56,027 nt of DNA from Dethiobacter sp. (lineage in GTDB: Bacteria > Bacillota > Dethiobacteria > Dethiobacterales > Dethiobacteraceae). The stretch's first letter is position 1; each line of letters begins with the position of its first letter. Where the stretch lies: assembly GCA_018333455.1 (NCBI GenBank), contig JAGXTN010000065.1, positions 1 through 56,027 of the forward strand, given 5' to 3'. Shown one piece after another: positions 49,644-56,027 of this stretch. The position numbers and the translations under genes were made by a program. The notes under the pieces were generated by a model. That model worked only from the letters and a program-made list of their open reading frames with translations. It was not told where the DNA came from and did no database searches.

Positions 49644-49694
49644 TTTTCGGATTGGCTGCTCCAAAATTAAGAAGATGTCAGAGGGGTTGATGGT

Positions 49695-50531
49695 GTGCTG
49701 GAAATAGTAAATGTTCATAAGAATTTTAAAACTAAAAACGGAGTAACCAACGCCCTGCAAGAAGTCAATCTTAGCGTAAAAAATGGAGATTTTGTAGTTT
49801 TGGTCGGACCTTCTGGATGTGGGAAGTCAACCCTGTTGAACATTATCGCGGGTCTGGAAAAGGCTACTTCGGGACAGGTTTCTAAATCAGGCAGACCAAT
49901 TCTGGATGCTGGCCCTGATCGTATGGTGATGTTTCAGGAAGCGGCTCTTTTCCCTTGGCTCAAAGTAATCGACAATGTAGAGTATGGGATGAAAATCAAG
50001 GGAACAGGCAAACGGGAGCGAAGGGAGAAGGCCATACACTACCTAAAAATGGTACACCTGACCCGTTTTGCATCAGCTTATCCTCATGAACTTTCCGTGG
50101 GCATGCGTCAGCGGGTGGCGTTGGCCAGAGCCCTTTCTATGGACTCGGATATGCTTTTGATGGATGAACCTTTTGCCGCTTTGGACAGCCAAACCAAAAG
50201 CATACTCCATGCGGAACTGCAGCAAATCTGGGGCGCCACAAAAAAGACGATCATCTTTGTGACTCACAACGTGGAAGAGGCTGTTTTACTGGCAGAACGG
50301 GTCATCGTCATGACTGCCAATCCAGGCAGGATCAAAAAAGAGTTCCGGGTACAACTAGCCAGACCAAGGAACATGGAAGATATCGACTTGACCCGCACCG
50401 TCGGGCAGATACTGGGTGAACTCAAAGAGGAGGTGGAAAAGGTTGCGAAAGCAGAGCTTGACAGTGACTGGTCTCTTGAAAATAGCTCCTTTATATCTCG
50501 CCCTGATACTCATTTGGGAAATGGTATATAG
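49695..50531 (+). CDS. ABC transporter ATP-binding protein, SsuB/TauB type
   Basis: The 278-residue ATPase has Walker A GPSGCGKST (about 38-46), signature LSVGMRQRVALARAL (LSVG instead of LSGG), Walker B MLLMDEPFAALD and the His loop VTHNVEEA. It energises the permease encoded next. GTG starts after GAGGGG. Its last 89 bases overlap the permease gene in another frame, giving about 25 extra C-terminal residues compared with usual relatives. Variant LSVG is seen in some functional members. Confidence 0.92.
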   Translation: MLEIVNVHKNFKTKNGVTNALQEVNLSVKNGDFVVLVGPSGCGKSTLLNIIAGLEKATSGQVSKSGRPILDAGPDRMVMFQEAALFPWLKVIDNVEYGMKIKGTGKRERREKAIHYLKMVHLTRFASAYPHELSVGMRQRVALARALSMDSDMLLMDEPFAALDSQTKSILHAELQQIWGATKKTIIFVTHNVEEAVLLAERVIVMTANPGRIKKEFRVQLARPRNMEDIDLTRTVGQILGELKEEVEKVAKAELDSDWSLENSSFISRPDTHLGNGI

Positions 50532-51225
50532 AACAGGCATCTGGCCTTCCTTCCTTTTCCCTTCCCCTTCGGGGGTCTTGGAGAACCTGAGCGCAGGGAT
50601 ACAGGATCTGAGCATACCCATTGCCGCTCAAATCAGTATACAGCGGCTTTTTATCGGTTATTCCATCTCACTGGTGATCGGATTACTACTAGGCATCATG
50701 ATTGATCGGATCAAATATCTGGATCAAGCCTTATCTCCTCTACTGCTGGGCGTGCAAACACTGCCAAGCATTTGCTGGCTTCCTCTGGCCATTCTCTGGT
50801 TTGGTCTGGGAGAAGAAGCCATTATCTTTGTTATCGCCATCGGGTCCATTTTTTCCATCTCCATGGCCGTTGTTTCAGGCATCAAACAAATTCCACACCT
50901 TTATATCAGGGCGGCTAAAACAATGGGCGCCAAGGGCCTTCGCCGCTACACCTCCGTTGTTATTCCTGCCGCTTTGCCTGCCATCATTTCGGGCATGAAA
51001 CAGGGTTGGTCCTTTGCCTGGAGGGCTTTAATGGCTGGAGAACTGCTGACGCCTACTTCCGGACTGGGCTATGTGCTGATCATGGGACGTGATCTTCATG
51101 ATATGAACCAGGTGGTAGGAATTATGATTGTGATTGTCATCATGGGTGTAGTTACTGACCGTCTGCTTTTCGGCAGGGTGGAGCATGCCATCCTTTACCG
51201 CTGGGGGTTGACCAGAAGTCATTAA
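50443..51225 (+). CDS. ABC transporter permease, SsuC/TauC type
   Basis: A 260-residue BPD-type permease with about six spans. LLGVQTLPSICWLPLAILWFGLGEEAIIFVIAIGS and AKTMGAKGLRRYTSVVIPAALPAIISGMKQGWSFAWRALMAGEL carry the EAA loop contacting the ATPase. TTG 50443 is chosen because AGGAGG (50428-50433) is at correct distance; a GTG at 50416 is also in frame. It overlaps the ATPase gene by 89 bases. The next gene, cysD, starts 63 bases downstream. Confidence 0.9.
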   Translation: MRKQSLTVTGLLKIAPLYLALILIWEMVYRTGIWPSFLFPSPSGVLENLSAGIQDLSIPIAAQISIQRLFIGYSISLVIGLLLGIMIDRIKYLDQALSPLLLGVQTLPSICWLPLAILWFGLGEEAIIFVIAIGSIFSISMAVVSGIKQIPHLYIRAAKTMGAKGLRRYTSVVIPAALPAIISGMKQGWSFAWRALMAGELLTPTSGLGYVLIMGRDLHDMNQVVGIMIVIVIMGVVTDRLLFGRVEHAILYRWGLTRSH

Positions 51226-51288
51226 TGACTTTCATAAGCAAGAGATGTGCTCCGTAAGGAAGAATAGATCATTTAAGGAGAAATAACA

Positions 51289-52197
51289 ATGGCTCAGAGC
51301 TACGTTCTTTCGCACCTCAGAGCTCTCGAAGCGGAGAGCATCCACATTCTCCGTGAGACCGCCGCGCAGTTTTGCAATCCGGTCCTGCTTTACTCCATCG
51401 GGAAGGACAGCTCCGTATTGGTGCATCTCGCACGCAAAGCGTTCTACCCTGGCAAACTTCCGTTTCCGCTTCTTCATATCGACACCACTTATGAATACCC
51501 GGAGATGATCGAGTTCCGTGACCGTTTCACCAAAGAGATCGGCGCCGAACTCCGTGTTTACACTAATCAGGAAGCGATTAACGCCGGCGCAAACCCTTAT
51601 GACCTCGGCACTGCCAAGTGCTGCCATCTGCTCCGCACCCGCGCTCTCGTCGAAGGACTCAAGGAAGGCAACTACGACGCTGCGATTGGCGGCGGTCGCC
51701 GCGACGAAGAAAAGTCTCGCGCCAAGGAGCGGGTCTTTAGCTTCCGCGACAAGGCAGGCCGCTGGGAACCGCGTAATCAGCGGCCGGAGCTTTGGAACTT
51801 CTACAATGGCGCCGTTAATCTCGGCGAGAGCATTCGCGTTTTCCCGCTCTCCAACTGGACTGAGAACGACGTTTGGCGTTACATCGAGCTTGAAAATATC
51901 CCAGTTGTGCCGCTCTACTTTGCGAAGCCGCGCGAGGTCATCGTGCGCGGGCAGACGTTGATTCCGCTGCAGAGCAACGTCAAGATCTTCGATGGCGAAC
52001 AGACCGAGACGGTTAATTGCCGCATGCGCACGCTGGGTTGCACGCCCTGCAGCGGCGCCATCCGTTCCGAAGCCCGCACTAGCGGTTCGATTATCGAAGA
52101 ACTTGTCTCCTTTCGCCGCAGCGAACGCGAGAACCGCGTTATCGACCACGACCAGGAAGGTTCCATGGAGCTTAAAAAGCGGGAGGGTTACTTCTGA
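51289..52197 (+). CDS. cysD: Sulfate adenylyltransferase small subunit
   Basis: A 302-residue ATP-sulfurylase subunit that makes APS from ATP and sulfate with CysN. The PP-loop [43 protein letters not shown] and the C-terminal [10 protein letters not shown] are standard. AAGGAGAAAT precedes ATG. Codons from here through cysH end mostly in C or G with many CGC/CTC, unlike the A/T- and mixed-ending codons of the genes upstream; this suggests recent transfer from a higher-GC donor. It overlaps cysN by one base (TGATG). Confidence 0.96.
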   Translation: MAQSYVLSHLRALEAESIHILRETAAQFCNPVLLYSIGKDSSVLVHLARKAFYPGKLPFPLLHIDTTYEYPEMIEFRDRFTKEIGAELRVYTNQEAINAGANPYDLGTAKCCHLLRTRALVEGLKEGNYDAAIGGGRRDEEKSRAKERVFSFRDKAGRWEPRNQRPELWNFYNGAVNLGESIRVFPLSNWTENDVWRYIELENIPVVPLYFAKPREVIVRGQTLIPLQSNVKIFDGEQTETVNCRMRTLGCTPCSGAIRSEARTSGSIIEELVSFRRSERENRVIDHDQEGSMELKKREGYF

Positions 52198-53816
52198 TGA
52201 GCATTACTACACAAGCTAAAACTGTCACCCTCGCCCACTTCACCGCCCCCGGTGATGAACTGCCGTTGCTACGCATGTCGACCGCCGGCAGTGTTGACGA
52301 CGGCAAAAGCACTCTCATCGGCCGGTTGCTGTTCGATACCAAGACAGTTCTCGAAGACCACCTCGATGATGTTAGCAAGAGCAAGGTGAACCGTGCTTCG
52401 CGCGGCCTCGACCTCTCGCTCCTCACCGACGGATTGCGGGCTGAGCGCGAACAGGGTATTACTATTGATGTTGCCTACCGCTACTTTAGCACCGCGCGCC
52501 GCAAGTTCATCGTCGCAGATACCCCGGGCCACGAGCAATACACACGCAACATGGCTACCGGCGCTTCCACCTCGGACCTCGCCGTCATTCTGATCGATGC
52601 GCGCAAGGGTTTTCTTGCGCAGTCGAGGCGTCACGCCTTTATTTCCTGGCTGCTGGGTGTGCGCACCCTCGTTTTTGCCATCAACAAGATGGACCTCGTC
52701 GGATTCAGCCGGCAGATATTTGAGCAGATCCGCGAGCAGTCCAACACCTTGCTCTCGCTGCTCGACGATGTTCATGTCCATTTCATCCCGGTAAGTGCCT
52801 TGGACGGCGACAACGTCGTCATAAAGAGCGAACGCATGCCCTGGTACGATGGCCCGCCATTGCTTGACATTCTCGAGACCGCTCGACCTAGCATTGACGT
52901 CGCCGCCCTGCCGCTGCGCTTCCCGGTGCAGACGGTGATCCGCCCCGACCCCGACTTCCGCGGCTTTGCCGGGCAGCTTGCCAGCGGCCACCTCCGCTTA
53001 GGCGACGAAGTCACTGCCCTTCCCGGCGGTCAGAAGAGCCGCGTGGCGCGAATCGTCACTTTCGATGGTGACCTTGAGGAAGCCTTCGCGCCGATGTCGG
53101 TGACTCTCGTGCTCGAAGACGAGCGCGATATTGCCCGCGGCGACATGCTTGTTGCCACCTCCAAAGTCGCGTGCCAAGCGCAGACCGTCGAAGCCACGGT
53201 CGTCTGGATGAGCGAAGAGCCGCTCTTCGCCGGCCGCTCGTGCCTGATTCAGCAGGGGCCGCGTGTCGTTTCGGCCCGTGTCTCGCGCATCCTCCACCGC
53301 TGGGATGTGGAGCGGCTTGAAACCCGCGTAGCCTCATCACTTTCACTGAATGAAATCGGCGTCCTCGAAATCGAAGCCGCTGAACCTTTGCTCTTCGATC
53401 CATACCGGGAAAACCGCGCAACGGGCGGCTTCATTGTGGTCCACCGCATCTCTAACCTCACGCTCGGCGCCGGCCTTATCGAACGCGAATCCGAAAACAT
53501 ATCTGAATGCGGTCCGCTTTCACCTGAAGAGCGCCTGTGCCTGCGCGGCCATAGCGGCGCCTGGGTCGATCTTTCGAAAGTTCAAGAGTGCGCCGATGCT
53601 CTTGAGCGGGCGCTACTCAACGTACACCTCCATGTTGTCCGCACTGAGCAGCCCGAGCTCCGCCGGCTCGGCCTCATCGTGCTTACCTTCGGCTTACACG
53701 AAGGCACGCCGGACGTGGTGGTGGATGGAAACGACCTGCGCGGTGCTATCGAGGCGATCCGCGCCAAGACTACCCTCGATACGCTCCACGCGTTCGGGGA
53801 AGGGGAGGGAATATAA
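52197..53816 (+). CDS. cysN: Sulfate adenylyltransferase large (GTPase) subunit
   Basis: The 539-residue GTPase drives the CysD reaction. G motifs are GSVDDGKSTLIGRLL (31-45), DTPGHEQYTRNM, and NKMDLV; EF-Tu-like beta barrels follow. It is longer than stand-alone CysN (about 475) yet shorter than CysN-CysC fusions. The extra C-terminal part (from about 447) includes GHSGAWVDLS and VDGNDLRGAI, loosely recalling APS kinase segments but without a P-loop. The gene shares one base with each neighbour and the same atypical codon use. Confidence 0.94.
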   Translation: MSITTQAKTVTLAHFTAPGDELPLLRMSTAGSVDDGKSTLIGRLLFDTKTVLEDHLDDVSKSKVNRASRGLDLSLLTDGLRAEREQGITIDVAYRYFSTARRKFIVADTPGHEQYTRNMATGASTSDLAVILIDARKGFLAQSRRHAFISWLLGVRTLVFAINKMDLVGFSRQIFEQIREQSNTLLSLLDDVHVHFIPVSALDGDNVVIKSERMPWYDGPPLLDILETARPSIDVAALPLRFPVQTVIRPDPDFRGFAGQLASGHLRLGDEVTALPGGQKSRVARIVTFDGDLEEAFAPMSVTLVLEDERDIARGDMLVATSKVACQAQTVEATVVWMSEEPLFAGRSCLIQQGPRVVSARVSRILHRWDVERLETRVASSLSLNEIGVLEIEAAEPLLFDPYRENRATGGFIVVHRISNLTLGAGLIERESENISECGPLSPEERLCLRGHSGAWVDLSKVQECADALERALLNVHLHVVRTEQPELRRLGLIVLTFGLHEGTPDVVVDGNDLRGAIEAIRAKTTLDTLHAFGEGEGI

Positions 53817-54490
53817 TGTCGCAAAAATCGGTTCAGTCGGCACGGGATATCATCGCTAAGGCGCTTGAAAGCTCCACGAACCCTTGTTTCACCTGCTCAT
53901 TTCAGGCCGAAGATGTCGCGATCCTTGACCTGCTCCGCCGGCAGCGCCCCGAAGTCACTGTTTTGTTTCTTGAAACCGGATATCACTTCGCTGCGCTCAT
54001 TGCCTACCGGGATCGTTTGGCCAGCGAGTGGAATCTCAATCTGGTGAATATGGAAGCGCTGCAGCCGGTCGCTGTGCAGGAAGCCGAGTTTGGCAAGCTA
54101 TACGAGACCGATCCCAACCGCTGCTGCTCCTTGCGCAAAGTTGAGCCGCTGATGCGTAGCATCGCTAACTACGACCTCTGGTTTACCGGACTCCGCCGTG
54201 AGCAGAGCCCGACGCGCGCTAATCTTCAACCTTTCGACACACACCGCTTCCCGGACGGCCGCACGCTCGCCAAGGTCAGCCCGCTTTACGATTGGACCAC
54301 CGCTGAGGTCTTCGCTTATCTTGCCGTGAACGAGATTCCTGTCGTTACGCTTTACAGCGAAGGCTACACCAGCATCGGCTGTGAGCCTTGCACTGCTAAG
54401 CCCGCCGCAGGCGAGCACGCCCGCAGCGGACGCTGGGGCGGCAGTAAACTCGAGTGCGGCCTCCACACCGTAAGCGTGAAAGAGAGCTGA
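53816..54490 (+). CDS. cysH: Assimilatory APS reductase (CysH family, Fe-S type)
   Basis: A 224-residue reductase that converts APS to sulfite. Four cluster ligands are present (CC at 103-104 and C189, C192 in GCEPC), the hallmark of the [4Fe-4S] APS-reducing branch, together with the catalytic ECGLH (Cys214). SFQAEDVAIL is the PP-loop-like start. PAPS-specific enzymes lack the Cys pairs, so no APS kinase is needed, in line with its absence here. Sulfite reductase genes are not in the window. Confidence 0.95.
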   Translation: MSQKSVQSARDIIAKALESSTNPCFTCSFQAEDVAILDLLRRQRPEVTVLFLETGYHFAALIAYRDRLASEWNLNLVNMEALQPVAVQEAEFGKLYETDPNRCCSLRKVEPLMRSIANYDLWFTGLRREQSPTRANLQPFDTHRFPDGRTLAKVSPLYDWTTAEVFAYLAVNEIPVVTLYSEGYTSIGCEPCTAKPAAGEHARSGRWGGSKLECGLHTVSVKES

Positions 54491-54574
54491 GAAGGAGGAA
54501 GGATTTTCGAGCATGTATAGGCAAGAGGTCAATTGAAGAGGCAGAAGCTGGGTGGTATGATTATACAGTAACTA

Positions 54575-54621
54575 ACAAGAAAAACGCTGTACGCTCTATC
54601 CAGAGCAGCGTTTTTCTTGTG
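54575..54621 (+). terminator. Terminator with the same end-stem as the five-hairpin repeats
   Basis: ACAAGAAAAACGCTG pairs with CAGCGTTTTTCTTGT around a second stem GCTCT/AGAGC. The outer sequence equals stem 5 of the repeat at 4409-4572. A-tract facing T-tract suits termination in both directions, between convergent cysH and the small minus-strand genes. Confidence 0.82.
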
Positions 54622-54635
54622 TCTGTCTATTCTGG

Positions 54636-54758
54636 TTATACCGGTCTGTTCAACAGGTAGTAGAGCCCGATAATTAAGAGTACTCCACCCAGCCAAAAAA
54701 ACCAACCGGGACTCCCAGTCTGTCCGCCGGAGCTGTGTCCTCCGCAGCAACCGCCCAT
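54636..54758 (-). CDS. Small Cys/Gly-rich single-span protein (40 aa)
   Basis: The 40-codon gene starts at an ATG that overlaps the lgt stop by one base (TGATG), with GGGAGG nine bases upstream. The product begins MGGCCGGHSSGG, a soft-metal-type Cys-Cys-His head, followed by one membrane span (about 20-36, FWLGGVLLIIGLYYLL). It is too small for domain assignment. Its coupling to a variant Lgt suggests a role together with it, perhaps in copper or mercury handling; that is inference. Confidence 0.75.
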   Translation of the reverse strand: MGGCCGGHSSGGQTGSPGWFFWLGGVLLIIGLYYLLNRPV

Positions 54759-55498
54759 CAGTCAACGCCTCCCTTGTTGATTAGTATTTTCCGGTTTTTC
54801 CGGCCCACAACGGCGCACAGGGCAAAACAAAGAACAGCGATTAAGACACTGGCATACTGCGCCGGTGTTATGATGACCTGAGACCGGAAAAACTCGATAA
54901 AGAATCGGGACACAGAATAAAGAATCGCAATCAGCAACAGGCTTTCCCCATTATAGCGTAGCTGCTCTCTTCTGCGCCACAGCACGAAAAAAATCACGAA
55001 TCCGGCCAGGGCCGAATAAAGCTGTACCGGGTGCCTGGGCTCCCCGCCCACCACGACGGCCCAGGGGACCGCTGTCACGTTGCCATAGATATCGCAACCA
55101 ATCCGGCCTACTGCATAGCCTAGGGCTAACCCCGGCGCCAGCAAGTCACCCAGGCCGGCAAAGGACCACTTGTTCCTGCGCGCAAAAAGTAGCGTTACTA
55201 GTATTCCCGCCAGTACGGCGCCGTGAAATGCCAAACCACCCTGGTGAACTGACAGGATGTCAAGCGGCGCCCCGCGGAAAGAATCCCAATTTAGGATGAC
55301 GAAAAGAGCACGCGCTCCGGCCAATCCAGCCGCAAACAGCCAAAAGACCAAGTCTATGATTTTTTCAGTCTCAAAGCCTTTTCGCTCGGCTTCTTTCAGG
55401 ACTACATACATTCCCGCCCCAAAGCCCAGCAATACCATCACTCCATAAAGGTGTACGGAAAAATTTCCAATGGTAAAAAGAATTTTCGGTGAAGACAT
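54758..55498 (-). CDS. lgt: Prolipoprotein diacylglyceryl transferase, variant
   Basis: A 246-residue membrane enzyme of the Lgt family, with seven spans. FHGAVLAGILVTLLFARR matches the conserved HG segment, and RHPVQLYSAL the later one. The usual GRIGNFxNGE motif is altered to GRIGCDIYGN. Lgt normally puts diacylglycerol on the lipobox Cys of prelipoproteins. Divergent extra copies occur in metal-resistance cassettes, and this one sits with a CC-His peptide and DUF2933, so it may be such a copy rather than the housekeeping enzyme. GGGAGAG precedes ATG. Confidence 0.88.
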   Translation of the reverse strand: MSSPKILFTIGNFSVHLYGVMVLLGFGAGMYVVLKEAERKGFETEKIIDLVFWLFAAGLAGARALFVILNWDSFRGAPLDILSVHQGGLAFHGAVLAGILVTLLFARRNKWSFAGLGDLLAPGLALGYAVGRIGCDIYGNVTAVPWAVVVGGEPRHPVQLYSALAGFVIFFVLWRRREQLRYNGESLLLIAILYSVSRFFIEFFRSQVIITPAQYASVLIAVLCFALCAVVGRKNRKILINKGGVD

Positions 55499-55516
55499 TT
55501 AACTCTCCCTTTCTCC

Positions 55517-55546
55517 TTGACATACCCGTTGCTGACAGTCTATAAT
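55517..55546 (+). promoter_or_regulatory. Promoter of the DUF2933 operon
   Basis: Perfect TTGACA (55517-55522) and TATAAT (55541-55546) have an 18-base spacer. Downstream, the perfect dyad CTACAT-T-ATGTAG (55554-55566) overlaps the ribosome-site area and resembles BlaI/CopY-type TACA...TGTA operators, but with a three-base centre instead of two. Confidence 0.82.
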
Positions 55547-55577
55547 TATTTTACTACATTATGTAGGAGAGATGCAA

Positions 55578-55700
55578 GTGGAGAGAATCTTGCCTTACCT
55601 TGTGTTATTGCTGTGTCCTCTGATTCATATTCTCATGATGCGTGGCTTCAGGCACAGAGGCTACGACGAAGAGCGGAGAAAATCCGAAAAGGAACGCTAA
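55578..55700 (+). CDS. DUF2933-like small membrane protein
   Basis: A 40-residue product (42 if the ATG at 55572 is used). GTG 55578 is better spaced from AGGAG. One membrane span (LPYLVLLLCPLIHILMM) is followed by RGFRHRG and a charged tail. The CPLxHxLMMRG pattern is that of DUF2933, tiny proteins often found in copper and mercury cassettes. It is followed 20 bases later by another small gene with a good ribosome site. Confidence 0.78.
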   Translation: MERILPYLVLLLCPLIHILMMRGFRHRGYDEERRKSEKER

Positions 55701-55720
55701 CTCTCTCGGAGGTGCTTTCA

Positions 55721-55870
55721 ATGTTTAAATGGTTGAAACAATTTCTTGAAAAGCTAGCTAGGACCAACCGGGAAGAATTTAAAGGTACCGCCCCCGACTG
55801 TTGCACAATCAATCGTCCTGATCCCCGGCCCAAAGCGGAGGGAAATCCCACAAAAAAGCCGGAACACTGA
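55721..55870 (+). CDS. Small CC-motif protein (49 aa)
   Basis: The ATG follows GGAGGTG with an ideal spacer of seven. The 49-residue soluble product has an amphipathic helix (WLKQFLEKLART), then a Cys-Cys pair in APDCCTINRPDPRP and a Pro/Lys-rich end. I do not know a named family with certainty; similar short proteins with an adjacent Cys pair are seen beside DUF2933. It probably belongs to the same metal-related cassette. Confidence 0.72.
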   Translation: MFKWLKQFLEKLARTNREEFKGTAPDCCTINRPDPRPKAEGNPTKKPEH

Positions 55871-55902
55871 TGCTGGTTTTTCATTGTGTGGCTATTTTCA
55901 GA

Positions 55903-55950
55903 GTAGACACCCATGCCGCCTGCGGCACCAGCGGAAGGATGAAAACAGCC
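55903..55950 (+). repeat. Palindromic dispersed repeat, family R1, copy 2
   Basis: GTAGAC is followed by the palindrome TGCCGC-CT-GCGGCA (55914-55927) and the GAAGGATGAAAA tail, matching the inverted copy at 25-72. The following 77 bases to the window end show no recognisable feature. Confidence 0.7.
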
Positions 55951-56027
55951 TCCTGTCGAATGTTCTTTTTGCGGCTGGCGACGAGGTCGTATTTACTTGG
56001 TACTTCGAGTCCGATGAGTAGACGGAC

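Noticed and set aside
51232-52149. A 305-codon open frame on the minus strand opposite cysD
   Set aside because: It is a shadow of the GC-rich third positions of cysD; cysD has full motifs and a ribosome site, the antisense frame does not. The same applies to long antisense frames over cysN and cysH.
55881-56027. Possible 3' end of a minus-strand gene entering from beyond the window
   Set aside because: The frame is open to the edge but runs through repeat R1, and the remaining residues match no family I recognise.
1-56027. tRNA or rRNA genes, prophage, integrase or intact insertion sequence
   Set aside because: No T-loop/acceptor pattern, rRNA core or transposase/integrase motif was seen, although a tRNA scan was not run.

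Overview
The window looks like part of the chromosome of an anaerobic, endospore-forming Firmicute of the Clostridia/Peptococcia/Dethiobacteria type. I base this on spore genes (spoIIP, cwlD, a PdaB-like deacetylase, a GerS/YdcC-like lipoprotein), strong AGGAGG-type ribosome sites with frequent GTG and TTG starts, a glmS ribozyme, a T-box leader, and an Rrf2-NifS-NifU set without oxygen-related genes. No rRNA or tRNA gene was seen. The genus cannot be fixed from the sequence alone.

Layout. 1-300: a shredded metalloprotease fragment trapped between two repeats. 296-2431 (minus): a T-box-controlled Na+/solute symporter with a 38-residue partner protein. 2489-4346: a zinc-ribbon protein, then pcrB with a YvoF-type acetyltransferase, an archaeal-style ether-lipid pair. 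4409-4572: first copy of a five-hairpin repeat. 4589-6465: a split chromate-type transporter and cwlD. 6572-8936: the AmmeMemoRadiSam genes. 9015-15678: an alanine symporter, then cdaA-cdaR-glmM and glmS behind its ribozyme (c-di-AMP plus cell-wall precursor supply). 15679-16526: a long structured, apparently non-coding block. 16527-21037: EamA transporter, rRNA methyltransferase, and a heme-motif sensor kinase with its response regulator.

21286-33311 resembles the Bacillus acpS-ydcC-alr-ndoAI-ndoA neighbourhood, expanded by an iron-sulfur set (rrf2-nifS-nifU plus a YlbF-family protein with a Cys tail), nnrED, a CBS protein, LysM, and the pheB-hom-thrB-lysC amino-acid operon. The second copy of the five-hairpin repeat lies at 24205-24378. 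33413-42502: a C26 glutamine hydrolase with an apparent CTG start, serA, an orphan gene, an FAH hydrolase, DUF1614-spoIIP, an MNT/HEPN toxin-antitoxin pair flanked by a duplicated scrap of phosphoglucomutase, and the intact phosphohexomutase.

42658-44109: a cobalamin riboswitch controlling cblT-cblS (alpha-ribazole salvage). 44104-48241: a RelE/Phd pair, a PdaB-like deacetylase, phenylacetate-CoA ligase and hisC. 48439-54490: a sulfur unit in which a TauABC/SsuABC-like transporter is followed by cysD-cysN-cysH. These three cys genes have visibly different codon use and look transferred. 54636-55870: a small cassette of a variant Lgt, a Cys-rich membrane peptide, a DUF2933 peptide and a CC-motif peptide, probably metal-related. 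Palindromic dispersed repeats lie at both window ends.

The most unusual signals are the two-copy five-hairpin element with compensating base changes (4409-4572 and 24205-24378), the 0.8-kb structured block after glmS, and the Lgt/DUF2933 cassette with its duplicated promoter. None can be confirmed without database searches.
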